Shown: positions 49,840 through 58,397 of the stretch, in pieces
Position numbering within the stretch: the first letter of the stretch is position 1
How the letters are laid out: each line of letters opens with the position of its first letter
NCBI RefSeq assembly: GCF_005938625.1
Contig: NZ_VCNJ01000011.1
Coordinates: 1 to 64,000, forward strand
Source: Pseudomonas fluorescens
Lineage (GTDB): Bacteria; Pseudomonadota; Gammaproteobacteria; Pseudomonadales; Pseudomonadaceae
Direction: 5' to 3'
DNA length: 64,000 nucleotides
The notes under the pieces: generated by a model
Databases searched by the model: none
What the model saw: only the letters and a program-made list of their open reading frames with translations
What the model was told of the DNA's origin: nothing
Translations under genes and position numbers: made by a program

Positions 49840-50801
49840 AGTTATTAGGTGTTCCTACAAATGACACGGATAAGAACCGTGCAACGTTAAAACGTTCCAG
49901 TAACGTCGACCACCATTGGTCGAACGAAGAACCCGACTGGAACAAAGCAGCCAGTTTGAAGCGCTGATAAGTTGGCGCGCTTGGGCTGGCAGGTAGGTAC
50001 TTAGGAGGGCAGGCATCACAACGAGGGCAAAGGTTCTGGGCCCGGGGTGAAGATCCTGATCAATTTGCAGGTTGGTTCGGTCAGAGTAAGTATTCTTCGC
50101 AACACCCTTCGCATCATTCGAAGGCAGTGTCGTCGCAAGATTTACCTGGAAACCATCGAGGGGTCGTTCCCGCTTTTTCGGTAGGGCTTCTTGGTAGAAG
50201 GCTGACCGTGGGGATGTGTTCGACCGGAATTGACTTTCAGCTTGGTACTAACGCCGCGGATACTAACGGATCGAAACAGGTAAAGCAAACTTCGTGTAGA
50301 AAAAGATTGCAGCCAGAGATTGAGCCTGCTTTTCGTGTTTGCTCAATTGCCCGCAATTGGCGCATTTTTCGACCGTCGGTCGGTGAAGATATCTTCATCA
50401 TGCCGCGCGATAGACCGGCTTATCCCCAAGCCTGACCCTAAAACGACCCGAAAAAGCGCATCGATATAACCAGGTAACAGGTACTTGTGCACATTAGTTG
50501 CGCAAGCTGTAACAGCGCTGTCATACCAATCCTGACTCCAATGGCTGCCTGCATCGAAAGTTTAAGTCAATGAAAAACATCGCTTTTTTTTGTTGGTGAA
50601 AAAATCGTCAGTTTGACTGCGAGCCCCATTCCATAAGGCTTTGCGAGGGTTGGAGGACGGTTGTCCACTGAGTTATCCACAGCTTCTGTGGATTGTCCCG
50701 AGCGCTTGCTCTAGGACGGGCGTGCCGGGTTGTTTTTCGACTTTACCTGTAAGAAAAAGAGAGTAGAGTGGCGCGCCTTCCGATTCGTCCCACAGTGCTT
50801 T
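49840..50801. other. Long gene-free region with a DnaA-box-like palindrome
   Basis: About 960 bases separate the 49615 gene (minus) and the Sel1-like gene (plus). A 102-codon plus-strand frame at 50127-50435 has no ribosome site and an odd composition, so I do not call it. The only sharp signal is the palindrome at 50675-50693 (separate entry). The stretch is A/T-richer than its surroundings from about 50440 onward. It could encode a small RNA, but I cannot point to a clear promoter/terminator pair. Confidence 0.5.
50673..50693. promoter_or_regulatory. Inverted DnaA-box-like pair
   Basis: TTATCCACA (50673-50681) is a perfect DnaA box. It is part of the palindrome ATCCACAG-CTT-CTGTGGAT (50675-50693, 8-bp arms), upstream of the Sel1-like gene. 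It may be a DnaA-regulated promoter element or just a palindromic site for another protein. Confidence 0.4.
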
Positions 50802-51125
50802 ATGAAGTCTCGCTCAGTATCAGACTCTGTTACCTCACAAACTCTTCCTGTTACCTCGCCCAAGCGATTTTCCGTTCGCGTTGCCGAATGGCTGCTCGAC
50901 AGCCCGCGCCTGAGCGACAGTCATAACGCCAAACACCTTGCTGGCCGCCTGCTCAAACAACCGGCGCGTGATGGCGTGGTGGCTGCGCAAAGCCGACTCG
51001 GCCAACTGATGTGCCGCGAGTGCGGTAACGCACGGGATCGTCGCATCGGTCAGGATCTGCTGCGCCAGGCCGCCCGTGCCGGCGATCGTCGCGCGCAGCG
51101 GGAACTCGGTCTGCTCGAAGACTGA
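50802..51125 (+). CDS. Small Sel1-like repeat protein
   Basis: 107 residues: a Ser/Thr-rich N-terminal 25 residues, then about two helix-turn-helix repeats of the Sel1/TPR type (AKHLAGRLLKQPARDGVVAAQSRLGQLMCREC; LLRQAARAGDRRAQRELGLLED). Such proteins mediate protein contacts; the partner is unknown. The ATG at 50802 is chosen because the longer frame begins in non-coding A-rich sequence. rmuC follows after 61 bases and may be co-transcribed. Confidence 0.72.
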   Translation: MKSRSVSDSVTSQTLPVTSPKRFSVRVAEWLLDSPRLSDSHNAKHLAGRLLKQPARDGVVAAQSRLGQLMCRECGNARDRRIGQDLLRQAARAGDRRAQRELGLLED

Positions 51126-51186
51126 GCTGTCCAAGACCTGACACCTTGGTTAACCTTCAGGCTTTATCGAATCGGCAGGAGTCGCT

Positions 51187-52665
51187 ATGGCTATGGACTT
51201 GACCAGCGTGTTGCTCGGTCTCGCAGGGGCAGGGCTGCCGTTGTTGGCACTCGCCTGGCAACTGCAACGCCGGGCGAGCAATGGCCAAGCCGAGGTCGCC
51301 TTGCTCGAAGAACGGCTGGCCATGGCACAACTGGCCCAGGACGGACTCAACGCGCAGCTCGACGCCAGCCGCGATGAAATCGCCGATCTCGGCCAGGCCA
51401 ATGCCGCCAAGCAGGCTGATCTGGCGGCTTTGCGTCGGGAAGTCGAACTGTTGCAGATCGAACGTGACGACGCCCGCGATGCCTCCCACGCCTGGAACCT
51501 CGAACGCGCCAATAAGGAAGCTGAGCTGCGCCGCCTCGACGCACAGGCCGCTTCGCTGAACGCCGAACTGCGCGAGCAACAGGAAAGCCACCAGCAACGC
51601 CTCAACGACTTGCAAGGCTCGCGAGATGAACTGCGTGCGCAGTTTGCCGAGCTGGCCGGGAAGATCTTCGATGAGCGCGAGCAGCGTTTTGCCGAGACCA
51701 GTCAGCAACGGCTCGGTCAGTTGCTCGATCCGCTCAAGGAACGCATTCAGTCCTTCGAAAAACGTGTGGAGGAGAGTTATCAGGCCGAGGCCCGCGAGCG
51801 TTTCTCGCTGGCCAAGGAGCTGGAGCGCTTGCAGGCGCTCAATCTGCGGCTGAGCGACGAGGCCACCAACCTGACCCGCGCCCTCAAAGGCCAGAAAACC
51901 CAAGGCAACTGGGGCGAGCTGATTCTCGAACGTGTGCTCGAACACGCCGGTCTGGAGAAGGGCCGCGAGTACCAGACCCAGGTCAACTTAAAAGGCCCGG
52001 ATGGCGAGCGCTTCCAGCCTGACGTGATCATCTATCTGCCGGGCGACAAGCAAGTGGTGGTGGATTCCAAGGTGAGTCTCACCGCGTATCAGCAATACGT
52101 GGCTGCCGACGACGACACCCTCGGACAGATCGCGATCAAGCAGCACGTACTGTCGTTGCGCAATCACGTCAAAGGCTTGGCCGGCAAGGACTACAAGCGT
52201 TTGGAAGGTCTGCACAGCCTCGATTTCGTTTTGCTGTTCGTGCCGATCGAAGCGGCGTTTTCGGCGGCGTTGCAGGCTGAGCCATCACTGTTTCAGGAAG
52301 CCTTCGACCGCAACATCGTCATCGTCAGCCCGACCACATTATTGGCGACGCTGCGCGTGATCGACAGTCTGTGGAAGCAGGAGCGCCAGAGTCAGAACGC
52401 CCGGGAAATCGCCGAGCGCGCCGGGTGGCTGTACGACAAGTTCGTGCTGTTTATTCAGGATCTGGACGAGGTTGGCAATCGCCTGCAACAGCTGGATAAA
52501 GCCTACAGTTCAGCGCGTAACAAGCTGACCGAAGGGCGCGGCAATCTGGTCAGTCGCAGTGAACAACTCAAATTGCTCGGTGCGCGGGCGAGCAAGAGCT
52601 TGCCGGCGGACTTGCTGGAGCGGGCGATGACCGACGTCGATGGTCTCGTCGAACTCCCTGAATAA
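51187..52665 (+). CDS. rmuC: DNA recombination protein RmuC
   Basis: 492 residues: one N-terminal membrane helix (about 4-22), a long coiled coil (about 28-200) and the RmuC nuclease-like domain with NWGELILERVLEHAGL, FQPDVIIYLPGDKQVVVDSKVSL and FVPIEAAF. In E. coli RmuC limits inversions at short inverted repeats; the mechanism is unclear. A family-B REP follows the stop directly. Confidence 0.93.
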   Translation: MAMDLTSVLLGLAGAGLPLLALAWQLQRRASNGQAEVALLEERLAMAQLAQDGLNAQLDASRDEIADLGQANAAKQADLAALRREVELLQIERDDARDASHAWNLERANKEAELRRLDAQAASLNAELREQQESHQQRLNDLQGSRDELRAQFAELAGKIFDEREQRFAETSQQRLGQLLDPLKERIQSFEKRVEESYQAEARERFSLAKELERLQALNLRLSDEATNLTRALKGQKTQGNWGELILERVLEHAGLEKGREYQTQVNLKGPDGERFQPDVIIYLPGDKQVVVDSKVSLTAYQQYVAADDDTLGQIAIKQHVLSLRNHVKGLAGKDYKRLEGLHSLDFVLLFVPIEAAFSAALQAEPSLFQEAFDRNIVIVSPTTLLATLRVIDSLWKQERQSQNAREIAERAGWLYDKFVLFIQDLDEVGNRLQQLDKAYSSARNKLTEGRGNLVSRSEQLKLLGARASKSLPADLLERAMTDVDGLVELPE

Positions 52666-52669
52666 AGAT

Positions 52670-52749
52670 CAAAAGATCGCAGCCTCCGGCAGCTCCTGCA
52701 TGGGTATGGCGTACATCCTGTAGGAGCTGCCGGAGGCTGCGATCTTTTG
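52670..52749. repeat. REP pair, family B
   Basis: CAAAAGATCGCAGCCTCCGG... and the inverted ...CCGGAGGCTGCGATCTTTTG around about 25 bases. It separates convergent rmuC and the hybrid kinase gene. Confidence 0.9.
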
Positions 52750-52752
52750 CTT

Positions 52753-55700
52753 CTATAGCGGCAAATACCGACTCAACAACGCCCGTAACGCCGCCGGTTT
52801 CACCGGTTTGGCCAGGTAATCCAGCCCCGCCGCGTGCACCTGCGCCACCATCTCCGGTCGCCCGTCAGCACTGATCACCACCCCCGGCACCGGCTCACCC
52901 AGATGCGTGCGCAACCACGCCATCAACTCGGTGCCGGTATCCCCGTGATCGAGGTGATAGTCGACCAGCGCCACTTGCGGTCGCACGCCGTCGTTCAACA
53001 ACGCCGCGCATTCCTCACGATTACGCGCCGTCCACACCTGACAACCCCAGCGGCTCAATAAGCTGTTCATGCCGATCAGAATGCTGTCTTCGTTGTCGAT
53101 GCACAGCACCTGCGCGCCGCTCAGCAACTTGCCGTTCAATTCGACGGCGGCGCTCGCCGGCACCGCTTGTGAGCGAGCCAGCGGCACGCTGACGCTGAAC
53201 ACACTGCCGCGTCCTGGCCACGAACGCACACGCAAGGTATGCCCGAGAACGCGGCACAAACCATCGGCAATCGCCAAACCCAGCCCGAGGCCTTTTTCAG
53301 CGCGGGTCTGATGACTGTCGAGGCGTTTGAACTCCTCGAAAATTACCTGCTGTTTATCTTCCGGGATCCCCGGCCCGCGATCCCATACTTCCAGGCACAG
53401 CTCGCCGCCGCGTCGGCGCACGCCCAGCAGCACGGGGCCTTTGGCATAGCGGAATGCGTTGGTGAGAAAGTTCTGCAGAATCCGTCGCAGCAATTTGATG
53501 TCGCTGTCGATGCGCAAATGACTGCCACGCACACGGAAGGTCAAACCTTGTTCCTGGGCCAGTGCCTTGAACTCGGCACCGAGAATGTCGAACAGCTCAT
53601 TGACGGCGAACGGCTTGCGGTCGGGGTTGATCTTGCCGTTTTCCAGTCGGGAGATATCCAACAGATCGCTGATCAAGTCCTCGGCCGAGCGCAGCGAGCT
53701 GTCGAGGTGCTGCACCAGTTTCTGCGCCTCGCTGCTCAAGCCGTCGTCCTGATGGGAGAGGGCGGCGGAGAACAGTCGAGCGGCGTTCAGCGGCTGCATC
53801 AAGTCATGGCTGACTGCCGCGAGGAAACGGGTTTTCGACTGGTTGGCCGCCTCGGCAGTGCCCTTGGCTTCGGTCAGTGCGACGTTGAGTTGCGACAGTT
53901 CCTGGGTGCGTTCGCTGACTCTTTGCTCCAGCCCTTCGTTAGCTTCGGTCAGCGCTTGTTCGGCTTCGCGGAACGCGGTGATGTCGGTGAAACTCATGAC
54001 GAAGCCGCCGCCCGGCATCGGGTTGCCGATCAACTCGATCACTCGGCCGTTGGGGAACAGCCGCTCAGACGTGTGCGCGCGGCCCTGACGCATCCAGTGC
54101 AAACGGCGGGCAACGTGCACTTCCGCTTCACCGGGGCCGCACAAACCGCGCTCGGCGTTGTAGCGAATAATGTCGGCGATCGGTCGGCCGACGCTGATCA
54201 AACCGTCCGGGTAGTTGAACAGTTCCAGATAACGCCGGTTCCACGCCACCAGTTTCAGCGACTGGTCGACGACGCTGATGCCTTGGGTAATATTCTCGAT
54301 CGCACCTTGCAGCAGGGCGCGGTTGAACTGTAGGACCTCCGAAGCTTCATCGGCGATTCGGACTACATCCTCCAGTTGCATTTCCCGACCTTCGATGGCG
54401 GCTTTTACTACAGCACGCGTCGAAGAAGCGCCAAGCACACCGGCCAGCAAGCGCTCGGTGTGGGCGATCCATTCGCCGTCGGCATTCTGGTTCGGGTTGA
54501 AGCCTTTGCCTTGGCGATAGGCGAAGCGGATGAAGCTTTGGCGAGCACGTTCTTCACCGACAAAGCGCGCGGCCAGTTGCAGCAAGTCGTCGATCTGCAC
54601 CGCCAGCATTGAGCGTGCACTCGGCCGCGCGCTGATTTCCTGACCGATGAAACGCCCGGCCTGCCAATGCTCGGATACTCGCGTACGCGACAGCACCGAA
54701 ACCCAGGCAAACAAGGTGAAGTTACCGGCCAGCGACAACACCACACCTTGGGTCAGTGGGGTAATCGGCAGGTTCAGCGGATTACTGTGCAACCACGCCA
54801 GCCCCGGAAAACTGCTGAGCGACCAGCCAAGGCTGTGCGCGGCAATCGGCAGGATCAACGTGTAGAACCACAAGAAAGTACCGGCGGCCAGACCTGCGAA
54901 AACACCGCGACGGTTGGCCTGTTTCCAGTACAGCGCGCCGAGCATCGCTGGCGCCAGTTGGGTCACCGCAGCGAAGGCAATCTGGCCGATGGTCGCCAGG
55001 CTGGCAGTGGAGCCGAGCAAGCGATAGCTGACGTACGCCAGCAACAGAATCACCACGATGCTCACGCGGCGAACCGAGAGCATCCACTGACGGAACACTT
55101 CGAACGGGCGCTCGGCGTTATTGCGGCGCAGCAACCACGGCAACAGCATGTCGTTGGAGACCATGGTCGACAACGCCACGCTGGCGACAATCACCATTCC
55201 GGTTGCCGCTGATGCGCCACCGATAAACGCCAGCATCGCCAGCGCCGGATGCGCCTGCGCCAGTGGCAGGCTGATCACGAAGGAGTCGGGAAGTACGTCG
55301 CTGGGCAGCAGCATCTGACCGGCCAGCGCGATCGGGACTACAAACAACGCGGCCAGCGCGAGATAGGCAGGAAACACCCATTTGGCCAGACGCAGATCCT
55401 GCGGATCGATGTTCTCCACCACCGTCACATGGAACTGCCGGGGCAGGCAGATGATCGCCATCATCGCCACGCCGGTTTGCACCACCATCGACGGCCAGTT
55501 GATGGTTTCTTTCCAGTATTCCTCGAGGCGCGGGGCGAGCATGGCCTGGTTGAACAGGTCATCGAAACCGTCATACAGGCCATAGGTGACGAAGGCGCCA
55601 ACGGCGAGAAACGCGAACAGTTTTACCAGCGATTCGAAAGCAATGGCCAGCACCATGCCACGGTGGTGCTCGGTGGCATCGAGGTTGCGCGTACCAAAAA

Positions 55701-56223
55701 CGATGGTGAACAGCGCCAGCACCAGCGACACGATCAGCGCGGTGTCCTGGGCGCGGGTGCCCATGGCGTCGGCACCGGCACCGATCAACAGGTTCACGCC
55801 GAGGACGATACCTTTGAGTTGCAGGGCAATGTAGGGGAGGACGCCGACCAGGCAGATCAGCGCCACGACCACCGCCAGCGATTGCGATTTGCCGTAGCGT
55901 GCAGCGATAAAGTCAGCGATGGAGGTGATGTTCTCCTGCTTGCTGATCATCACCATTTTCTGCAGAACCCACGGCGCGCCCACGAGCAGCAGGATAGGCC
56001 CAAGATAAATCGGCAGGAATGACCACAATTGTTCCGCCGCCTGGCCAACGGCGCCGAAGAACGTCCAGCTGGTGCAGTAAACCGCCAGCGACAGGCTGTA
56101 CACCCAGGCACGCATACGCGGCGGCAACGGCGCGCTGCGTCGGTCGCCGTAGAAGGCGATGGCGAACATGATGGCCATATAGGCCAGGGCGACGGCGGCG
56201 ATCAGCCCGGTGGACAGCGACAT
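52753..56223 (-). CDS. SLC5-type hybrid sensor kinase (CrbS/MxtR-like)
   Basis: 1156-residue membrane sensor. In order: a sodium/solute symporter-like domain of about 13 helices (1-490), a linker, a PAS domain (about 640-760, NITQGISVVDQSLKLVAWN), a coiled coil, a histidine-kinase domain with phosphorylated His806 (AVSHDLMQPLNAARLF), an ATPase domain (GLGLGLAIADGLCRVLG) and a C-terminal receiver with Asp1088 (VALVDYHLDHGD). This order matches CrbS/MxtR, which with the regulator CrbR/ErdR controls acetate use (acs). The regulator gene is not next to it. ATG 56223 follows GGGAG. Confidence 0.9.
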   Translation of the reverse strand: MSLSTGLIAAVALAYMAIMFAIAFYGDRRSAPLPPRMRAWVYSLSLAVYCTSWTFFGAVGQAAEQLWSFLPIYLGPILLLVGAPWVLQKMVMISKQENITSIADFIAARYGKSQSLAVVVALICLVGVLPYIALQLKGIVLGVNLLIGAGADAMGTRAQDTALIVSLVLALFTIVFGTRNLDATEHHRGMVLAIAFESLVKLFAFLAVGAFVTYGLYDGFDDLFNQAMLAPRLEEYWKETINWPSMVVQTGVAMMAIICLPRQFHVTVVENIDPQDLRLAKWVFPAYLALAALFVVPIALAGQMLLPSDVLPDSFVISLPLAQAHPALAMLAFIGGASAATGMVIVASVALSTMVSNDMLLPWLLRRNNAERPFEVFRQWMLSVRRVSIVVILLLAYVSYRLLGSTASLATIGQIAFAAVTQLAPAMLGALYWKQANRRGVFAGLAAGTFLWFYTLILPIAAHSLGWSLSSFPGLAWLHSNPLNLPITPLTQGVVLSLAGNFTLFAWVSVLSRTRVSEHWQAGRFIGQEISARPSARSMLAVQIDDLLQLAARFVGEERARQSFIRFAYRQGKGFNPNQNADGEWIAHTERLLAGVLGASSTRAVVKAAIEGREMQLEDVVRIADEASEVLQFNRALLQGAIENITQGISVVDQSLKLVAWNRRYLELFNYPDGLISVGRPIADIIRYNAERGLCGPGEAEVHVARRLHWMRQGRAHTSERLFPNGRVIELIGNPMPGGGFVMSFTDITAFREAEQALTEANEGLEQRVSERTQELSQLNVALTEAKGTAEAANQSKTRFLAAVSHDLMQPLNAARLFSAALSHQDDGLSSEAQKLVQHLDSSLRSAEDLISDLLDISRLENGKINPDRKPFAVNELFDILGAEFKALAQEQGLTFRVRGSHLRIDSDIKLLRRILQNFLTNAFRYAKGPVLLGVRRRGGELCLEVWDRGPGIPEDKQQVIFEEFKRLDSHQTRAEKGLGLGLAIADGLCRVLGHTLRVRSWPGRGSVFSVSVPLARSQAVPASAAVELNGKLLSGAQVLCIDNEDSILIGMNSLLSRWGCQVWTARNREECAALLNDGVRPQVALVDYHLDHGDTGTELMAWLRTHLGEPVPGVVISADGRPEMVAQVHAAGLDYLAKPVKPAALRALLSRYLPL

Positions 56224-56383
56224 GCAACACTCCCGACAAAAGACTCCCCGGTACTCCTGCCCGGGCGGACAGTCTCGCATGTGCCGGGCGGTTAGTCAGT
56301 GTCGACCAAGGTCGTGGCGTGGCGGGGTGTCGCAGGGCGAGAACCGGGTGGTTTTTGCGGTGACGTTACCGAACACAAAACCC

Positions 56384-56470
56384 TGTAGGAGCTGTCGAGT
56401 GAAACGAGGCTGCGATCTTTTGATCTTTGCCATCAAGATCAAAAGATCGCAGCGTGCCGCAGCTCCTGCA
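56384..56470. repeat. REP pair, family B
   Basis: TGTAGGAGCTGTCGAGTGAAACGAGGCTGCGATC and inverted GATCGCAGCGTGCCGCAGCTCCTGCA around an AT-rich centre with GATCTT...AAGATC. The arms are not exact complements near the tip. Confidence 0.85.
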
Positions 56471-56482
56471 TGGGGATCGGCG

Positions 56483-57025
56483 TCAGTGCTGGTTCAACGC
56501 AATATCAATCAACCGATGCAGCTCATCCACCTCCAGCGCTGCCGCCGAAAACAGGATCCGGAACACCACCGGCGCCACCACCAGATTGATCAACCGATCA
56601 ACACTCGGCGCCGCCTCATCGGGATGTCGCTCAACAATCGTCTGCAATTGCGCGCCAATGATCGTCACGCAATAGCCCGGCGTAGCGCTGGCCTGTACGT
56701 CGCGCATCATGTTGCGGCCGGGCTCGGAGCTCATCTCATCGAGATACTGCTCGGCCCACGCGCGAATATCACTGCGCAAGCTGCCGGTTTGCGCCGGCTC
56801 GCTGTCCGGTCGCATGCGGGCGAGGGCGACGTCGGCCAACAACGCCGACAAGTCCCCCCAACGCCGATAGATCGTCGATGGCGTAACCCCCGCACGTGCG
56901 GCGATCTGCGGGACGGTCACGGTCGAACGCTCCTGCTCCTGCAGAAGTGCGCGAACTGCCGAATGAATTGCATCTTGCACCCGGGCGCTGCGGCCGCCGG
57001 GGCGTAAACCTTCTTTAATAGCCAT
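56483..57025 (-). CDS. TetR-family transcriptional regulator
   Basis: 180 residues. The helix-turn-helix is VPQIAARAGVTPSTIYRRWG (about 38-57), a canonical TetR recognition helix; the C-terminal ligand domain is helical. The gene is divergent from an MFS transporter across a 91-base gap with a long perfect inverted repeat, so it most likely represses that transporter. The ligand is unknown. Confidence 0.9.
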   Translation of the reverse strand: MAIKEGLRPGGRSARVQDAIHSAVRALLQEQERSTVTVPQIAARAGVTPSTIYRRWGDLSALLADVALARMRPDSEPAQTGSLRSDIRAWAEQYLDEMSSEPGRNMMRDVQASATPGYCVTIIGAQLQTIVERHPDEAAPSVDRLINLVVAPVVFRILFSAAALEVDELHRLIDIALNQH

Positions 57026-57071
57026 GGCGCAGACCTTAACACAAAGAATTTGCTTTAAGCGCGAGGCAGTA

Positions 57072-57114
57072 GCACACTCCGCAAAAGCAAAAAGTTAGCT
57101 TTTGCGGAGTGTGC
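57072..57114. promoter_or_regulatory. Perfect 17-bp inverted repeat, operator or RNA hairpin
   Basis: GCACACTCCGCAAAAGC (57072-57088) and GCTTTTGCGGAGTGTGC (57098-57114) are exact reverse complements around nine bases. The right arm contains GCGGAG, the only ribosome site for the MFS gene at 57117, two bases after the repeat. It may be a TetR operator, a translation-blocking hairpin, or both. Confidence 0.75.
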
Positions 57115-57116
57115 AG

Positions 57117-58298
57117 ATGAACAGCCTTGCTTCTAACCGTTCCAGCCTGTGGTTTCTGGCGATAACTCTACTGAGTTTTCTCGCCGCCTCCACTGCACCG
57201 ACGCCGTTGTATCACCTGTATCAGGATCAACTGCATTTCTCGGCTGCGGTGCTGACGCTGATCTTTGGCGTCTATGCGCTCAGCCTGTTGGCGGCTCTAT
57301 TAACAGTCGGTTCGCTATCCGACCACTTGGGACGCAAGCCGGTGATCTTCACCGCTGTGCTGCTCAACGCGTTGGCGATGCTGCTGTTTATCTACGCCGA
57401 CAGCGTGGCGTGGCTGATCAGTGCGCGTGTACTCCAAGGTTTTGCTACCGGCATGGCCACCGCCGTTTTAAGTGCGACGTTGCTCGACACTGATCGTCAG
57501 CAAGGGCCGTTGATCAACAGTGTGGCGCCGTTGCTCGGCATGGCCCTGGGCGGCATGGGCTGCGGTTTGTTGGCCGAATTTGCGCCGGCACCGTTGGAGC
57601 TGACCTATTGGCTGCTGTTCGCACTGTTTGTATTGCAGGGCATTTATGTCTGGCATTTGCCAGAAAGCGTCACCCCGCAAGCGGGAGCGTGGGCCTCGTT
57701 GCGGCCGACTTTGCATGTGCCGGTGCAGGCACGTTCAACGTTGTGGCGAGTGTTGCCGCTGAACACCGCAACCTGGGCGCTCGGTGGTTTCTACGCCTCC
57801 CTCGCGCCATCGCTGGTGCGCACCGCCACCGGTTCCACCTCCAACCTGATCGGGGGCGCAACCGTGGCTGCCCTGACGGTGACCGGAGCATTGATGATTT
57901 TCACGCTGCGCAATCGTCCCGCGTTTCGGGCGTTGCAGTTGGGTGCGAGCCTGTTGCCGATCGGCCTGGTGTTGATTCTGCTGGGGGTGCACAGCGCCAG
58001 TCTGTCGCTGTTTTTCCTCGGTACGCTGGTGGCCGGTTGTGGCTTTGGCTCGGGATTTCTCGGTGCGGTACGCAGCTTGGTGCCGCTGGCCTTGCCCCAT
58101 GAGCGCGCGGGGTTGATGGCGGCCTATTACGTGCTCAGTTATCTGGCGTTCTGCCTGCCGGCGTTGCTCGCCGGGCACTTGTCGCGTAGCTACGGTTTGC
58201 TGGCGACCACCGATGGTTACGGTGCGGTGTTGATTGTGCTGGCGGTTGGATATTTGTTGCTGTCATTGCGGGAGCAATCCGATTTGCTCAAGGCGTAA
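57117..58298 (+). CDS. MFS efflux-type transporter
   Basis: 393-residue twelve-helix major facilitator, DHA1-like by the helix 1 segment FLAASTAPTPLYHLYQ and loop 2-3 motif GSLSDHLGRKPV. Probably an exporter of small toxic or signalling compounds, controlled by the divergent TetR gene. ATG 57117 follows GGAG by seven bases; a longer frame from 57102 would start within the inverted repeat. Confidence 0.85.
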   Translation: MNSLASNRSSLWFLAITLLSFLAASTAPTPLYHLYQDQLHFSAAVLTLIFGVYALSLLAALLTVGSLSDHLGRKPVIFTAVLLNALAMLLFIYADSVAWLISARVLQGFATGMATAVLSATLLDTDRQQGPLINSVAPLLGMALGGMGCGLLAEFAPAPLELTYWLLFALFVLQGIYVWHLPESVTPQAGAWASLRPTLHVPVQARSTLWRVLPLNTATWALGGFYASLAPSLVRTATGSTSNLIGGATVAALTVTGALMIFTLRNRPAFRALQLGASLLPIGLVLILLGVHSASLSLFFLGTLVAGCGFGSGFLGAVRSLVPLALPHERAGLMAAYYVLSYLAFCLPALLAGHLSRSYGLLATTDGYGAVLIVLAVGYLLLSLREQSDLLKA

Positions 58299-58397
58299 AT
58301 GCGGGGCCAACAAAAAATCATCATTGATGGCATAAGGCCGGTTCTTTAGCATGTCCTCCCCCATAGGCGCTGCGCCTGCACAAGGACTGTAAGAGAG

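Noticed and set aside
50127..50435. 102-codon plus-strand frame in the empty region
   Set aside because: No start-site signal, no similarity to any family I know, composition unlike coding sequence here.
50673..50693. Possible replication origin
   Set aside because: Only one good DnaA box and no dnaA/dnaN genes or AT-rich unwinding region nearby; kept only as a possible DnaA-type site.
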